Part shown: positions 6,961-9,739 of the stretch, in pieces | How the letters are laid out: the number at the start of each line of letters is the position of its first letter | Numbering within the stretch: position 1 is the stretch's first letter | NCBI GenBank assembly: GCA_034408875.1 | Contig: JAWXCJ010000259.1 | Coordinates: forward strand, 1 to 9,739 | DNA length: 9,739 nt | Reading direction: 5' to 3' | Source: JANNHK01 sp034408875 | GTDB lineage: Bacteria > Actinomycetota > Acidimicrobiia > IMCC26256 > PALSA-610 | The notes under the pieces: model-generated | The model's input: only the letters and a program-made list of their open reading frames with translations | The model's database searches: none | What the model was told of the DNA's origin: nothing | Program-made: the position numbers and the translations under genes

Positions 6961-9365
6961 TGCGCCCGCTCGAGCTCGACCTCGAAGGCTTCGGTGTCTT
7001 CCGTGAACGCACCGCCGTCGACTTCGCCGACGCGGAACTGTTCGCCATCGTCGGCGCGACCGGTCACGGCAAGTCGACGCTCATCGACGCCATCTGCTTC
7101 GCGCTCTACGGCAAGGTCCCGCGCCACGGCGAGCGCGACATCGCCCCGGTCGTCACCCTGGGCTCCAACGAGGCAAAGGTGGCGTTCACCTTCGAACTCG
7201 CGGGCCGTACCTACCGCGCCGCGCGCGTGCTACGGCGCGACCCGAACGGGCCCGGTGCCAAGACGAAAGCCGTGCGCCTCGAACTGGTCGGTGCCGACGG
7301 TTCCGTCGAGGTGCTCGCGGGTTCGGTGCGTGAGTTCCAGCACGAGATCCAGCGCCTCGTCGGGCTCGACTTCGACCAGTTCACGAAGTGCGTCGTGCTT
7401 CCCCAGGGCCGCTTCGCCGAGTTCCTGCACGCCCCCGCCGGCGACCGCACCGCGATTCTCAGCGCGCTGCTCGATCTCGGCCGCTACGACCGCATGGCCG
7501 GGCGGGCTCGCGAGCACGCGAAAGAGTCGGCGGGCCGCCGGGCCGTTCTCGAGCAGGAACGGGCCCGGCTCGGTGAGACCACACCCGCGTCGGTCGCTGC
7601 CGCGCGCGCCCGCCACACCGAACTCGTTGCCGCCCTCGCCGACGTCGAAGCCGCGGCCCCCGCCGACGTCGCACTCACGGCGGCCATCGCCGAGGCCGAA
7701 GCCGCCGTCGGCGCGGCCCGCCGCGTGCTCGTCGCCCTCGACACCATCCGGGTGCCCGCCACGATCCCCGATCTCGCGCGCACCGTCGACGATGCATCGG
7801 TTCGAGTCGAGGCGGCCACCGATGCCGCCGATGCCGCCGACATCGAGGCGAGCAAGCTCGAAGCCGAACGCGGACTGCTGCCCGACATCGCGGCCGTTGC
7901 CACGCAGGTCGAACTCCGTCGTGAGTACGAGGATCTGGGCGAACGCATCACCAAGGGAACGACGGTGCTCGACGAACGCGCCGGAGTCGCCGCGACAACG
8001 CGTGCCGCACTCGCCGCCGCCCAGGCCGAGAACGAGCGTTCGCAGCTCGCGCTCGACGATGTGCAACGCACTCACGCGCATGCCGATCTGCGCCGCGAGC
8101 TGACCATCGGCGCGCCGTGTCCCGTCTGCGAACAGGTCGTCACCGCCGTACCCGTTCGTGTCTCGACCACCGCCGTCGCGAAGGCACGCACGGCGCTCGA
8201 CGCGAGGCGCGCCGTGCTCCAAAAAGCCGAGACAGCCGACACGTCGGCGCAGTCCGAACTCCACGAGGCCGAAGTCCTGCTTGCGCAGCGCCGAGAGCGG
8301 CAGGCGGAACTCGGGGCCCGCATCGATCTCGCGACCGACGTCGCCGCCCTCGAAACCGAGATCGGGCGCGTCCAACGCGTCCACGCCGAAGCCGCCGAGG
8401 CGCGCACGCACGCGACGGAGTTGCGCAAGCCGGCCCGGGCCGCGGCCGAGGCGCTCGCGGCCCTGGGAGCCGCTGTCCGCGATGCCGAAGGTGAGCTCCA
8501 GACGAGGCGGGACGCGCTCGTCTCGGTCGGAGTCGATCCACCGGGCGGGTCGACCGAGTCCGATCTCGCAGAACGTTGGGGAGGGCTCGCACAGTGGGCG
8601 GCCGACACGCGGCCCGACTACGAGAAGCGGGCGGCGGCGGCCGAGGACGCGGCCCGAGCGCACGCCGCGGAACGCGACGCGCTGTTCGGCGATCTCGCCA
8701 CCCGGGCCGGGTTGGCAACCCCGAGCACGTTTGCCCAACTCCTCGCCGGGGTGACCGCCGCCGGGCGCGATGCCGAACACGCGTCCGCGGACGCGCAGAA
8801 GCAGCTCGAGCGAACCGAGGAACTCGACACGACGATCGCCGAAGAACGCGGTCGCGAACAGGTTGCGGCCGATCTCGGGCGCCTCCTCGACAAACGACAT
8901 TTCGGCCAGTGGCTGGTCGACGAGGCGCTGCACGGACTCGTCACCGGCGCGTCGGACCTGCTCGAACGGCTCTCGGCCGGCCAGTACGCGCTCGCGGCCG
9001 TCGCCGACGGCGAACTCGTCGTCGTCGACCACGTCAACGCCGACGAGACCCGGTCGGTGCGCAGCCTGTCGGGTGGCGAGACGTTCCAGGCGTCCCTCGC
9101 ACTCGCGCTGGCTCTCGCCGAGCACATCGCCGAACTCGCGAGCGACGGCGCGGCCTCACTCGAATCCATCTTCCTCGACGAGGGATTCGGCACCCTCGAC
9201 CCGGAAACACTCGACGTCGTGGCGAGCACGATCGAGTCGCTCGGCCATGGCACGCGCGTTGTCGGCATCGTCACGCATGTCCCCGAGCTCGCCGAACGGT
9301 TGCCGACGCGCTTTCGGGTGCGCAAGCAGGGCCGCACCGCGGTCGTCACCCGGGAGGATGCATGA
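6960..9365 (+). CDS. sbcC: Exonuclease SbcC (Rad50-type ATPase subunit)
   Basis: This predicts an 801-residue SMC-like ATPase that binds DNA ends and drives SbcD. The N-terminal half-domain has Walker A GATGHGKST (32-40) and Q-loop LPQGRFAEF (Gln149). Long Ala/Glu/Arg-rich coiled-coil arms run from about 180 to 640 and are interrupted by the zinc hook CPVC (Cys387, Cys390), through which two SbcC molecules can join. The C-terminal half-domain has the signature LSGGET (703-708), Walker B FLDE (738-741), D-loop GTLD and switch His in VTHVPELAERLP. It is shorter than E. coli SbcC (about 1050 residues), mostly in the coiled coil. The start ATG 6960 overlaps the sbcD stop by one base. The frame is open back to 6636, but that extension is Arg-rich shadow of sbcD. 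The stop overlaps the next start as ATGA. Confidence 0.96.
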   Translation: MRPLELDLEGFGVFRERTAVDFADAELFAIVGATGHGKSTLIDAICFALYGKVPRHGERDIAPVVTLGSNEAKVAFTFELAGRTYRAARVLRRDPNGPGAKTKAVRLELVGADGSVEVLAGSVREFQHEIQRLVGLDFDQFTKCVVLPQGRFAEFLHAPAGDRTAILSALLDLGRYDRMAGRAREHAKESAGRRAVLEQERARLGETTPASVAAARARHTELVAALADVEAAAPADVALTAAIAEAEAAVGAARRVLVALDTIRVPATIPDLARTVDDASVRVEAATDAADAADIEASKLEAERGLLPDIAAVATQVELRREYEDLGERITKGTTVLDERAGVAATTRAALAAAQAENERSQLALDDVQRTHAHADLRRELTIGAPCPVCEQVVTAVPVRVSTTAVAKARTALDARRAVLQKAETADTSAQSELHEAEVLLAQRRERQAELGARIDLATDVAALETEIGRVQRVHAEAAEARTHATELRKPARAAAEALAALGAAVRDAEGELQTRRDALVSVGVDPPGGSTESDLAERWGGLAQWAADTRPDYEKRAAAAEDAARAHAAERDALFGDLATRAGLATPSTFAQLLAGVTAAGRDAEHASADAQKQLERTEELDTTIAEERGREQVAADLGRLLDKRHFGQWLVDEALHGLVTGASDLLERLSAGQYALAAVADGELVVVDHVNADETRSVRSLSGGETFQASLALALALAEHIAELASDGAASLESIFLDEGFGTLDPETLDVVASTIESLGHGTRVVGIVTHVPELAERLPTRFRVRKQGRTAVVTREDA

Positions 9366-9739
9366 GGTTCACCGTCGACCCGTGGGATCCGTCATACGGA
9401 GCGTCGGTGCAGACGGAACTCGGCGAGGCGATGTCGCCCGCGACGACCGACATCGAGCGCGCCGACCACCAGTGGGCACCGATCGCGCCCCGCGGGCCCA
9501 GGAGCGACGCCGTGCTCTTCGTCGACGGTGTCCGCCGCATCGAGGCCCGCACGTGGATCGAGGGCGGCATCGAACCCGTTCCCGGGGTGTTCGCGTCGTG
9601 GGCGGCGGGCGCCGTGCGGACGCAGCGAAGCCACGGACGGCGCAGCGAGGGAGCCATGGAAGACGTGCGGACGCAGCGAAGCCACGGACGGCGCAGCGAG
9701 GGAGCCATGGAAGACGTGCGGACGCAGCGAAGCCACGGA
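9362..9739 (+). CDS. nurA: NurA-like nuclease, N-terminal 126 codons (truncated by window end)
   Basis: The ATG at 9362 overlaps the sbcC stop (ATGA), and the frame stays open to the window edge. The first 84 residues look like the start of a NurA-domain protein: MRFTVDPWDPSYG, then VLFVDGVRRIEART at 51-64. There Asp55 would be the first catalytic metal-binding aspartate, in the DG motif expected near the N-terminus, and GVFASWAAGAV follows. NurA is the nuclease that works with HerA to resect DNA ends. The position after herA, sbcD and sbcC strongly supports the call, which is otherwise limited by the short visible part. From residue 85 the sequence becomes a perfect 17-residue repeat (VRTQRSHGRRSEGAMED) that does not look like nuclease fold. 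Whether the NurA domain resumes cannot be seen. Confidence 0.72.
   Translation, partial: MRFTVDPWDPSYGASVQTELGEAMSPATTDIERADHQWAPIAPRGPRSDAVLFVDGVRRIEARTWIEGGIEPVPGVFASWAAGAVRTQRSHGRRSEGAMEDVRTQRSHGRRSEGAMEDVRTQRSHG
9614..9739 (+). repeat. Perfect 51-bp direct tandem repeat inside nurA (at least 2.5 copies)
   Basis: Copies begin at 9614, 9665 and 9716. The first two are identical over 51 bp, and the third is identical for its visible 24 bp before the window ends. The unit is 17 codons long, so it keeps the nurA frame and encodes VRTQRSHGRRSEGAMED per copy. It contains no stop codon in any of the six frames. Each unit is itself an imperfect dimer: GCAGCGA followed shortly by GCCAYGGA occurs at unit offsets 9-24 and 29-47. 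There are no unique spacers, so it is not a CRISPR array. It could be a mobile or expanding minisatellite-type element, or partly an assembly artefact at a repeat. The copy number beyond the window is unknown. Confidence 0.95.

Noticed and set aside
7053..7079. His in the SbcC Walker A (GATGHGKST) as a defect
   Set aside because: It occupies a variable position of GxxxxGK[ST]. All required residues are present.
7230..9125. Minus-strand open frame of 631 codons opposite sbcC
   Set aside because: It is a codon-bias shadow of sbcC, whose motifs and start/stop coupling are convincing.
9614..9739. CRISPR array
   Set aside because: The units are directly adjacent with no variable spacers and lie in a coding frame.

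Overview
The window is GC-rich, gene-dense DNA with GTG and ATG starts, short or overlapping gene junctions and a KstR-type operator motif. This points to a high-GC actinobacterium. A lineage near Acidimicrobiia is possible, but that is an inference from gene content and style; no marker gene is present to prove it.

Layout. (1) Left end, minus strand: the first 49 codons of an unrecognised gene run off the edge at position 1. Just upstream of it in the same direction lies a complete luciferase-like (LLM class) flavin-dependent oxidoreductase, 1321 down to 185. A 14-bp palindrome 22 bp before that gene's start matches the KstR operator pattern TnnAACnnGTTnnA, so the pair may belong to a sterol/cholesterol-type catabolic regulon. 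(2) Positions 1473-4052, plus strand: a three-gene ABC exporter cassette, with two ABC-2 (DUF990/PF06182-like) permeases and one ATPase. The second permease carries an apparent one-base insertion near 2440-2448 that shifts its frame. Undoing it gives a full-length protein whose stop overlaps the ATPase start (GTGA). (3) Positions 4096 to the right edge, plus strand: four tightly packed DNA-end-processing genes in the order herA-like, sbcD (Mre11), sbcC (Rad50), nurA. This is the gene set known for archaeal double-strand-break resection. The last two junctions overlap (TGATG and ATGA), which suggests a single translationally coupled transcript.

How they work together. In the repair operon, SbcC (Rad50-type ATPase with a CPVC zinc hook) and SbcD (Mre11-type nuclease) would recognise and open DNA ends. 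The HerA-like hexameric translocase with NurA nuclease would then resect them. The exporter cassette and the oxidoreductase operon appear functionally separate.

Most notable: the HerA-like P-loop lacks the usual Gly before Lys; nurA is entered by a perfect 51-bp tandem repeat that has no stop codon in any of six frames; the KstR-type operator; and the permease frameshift. There is no stretch over 300 bp without a gene. No rRNA, tRNA, CRISPR, IS element or convincing terminator was seen.
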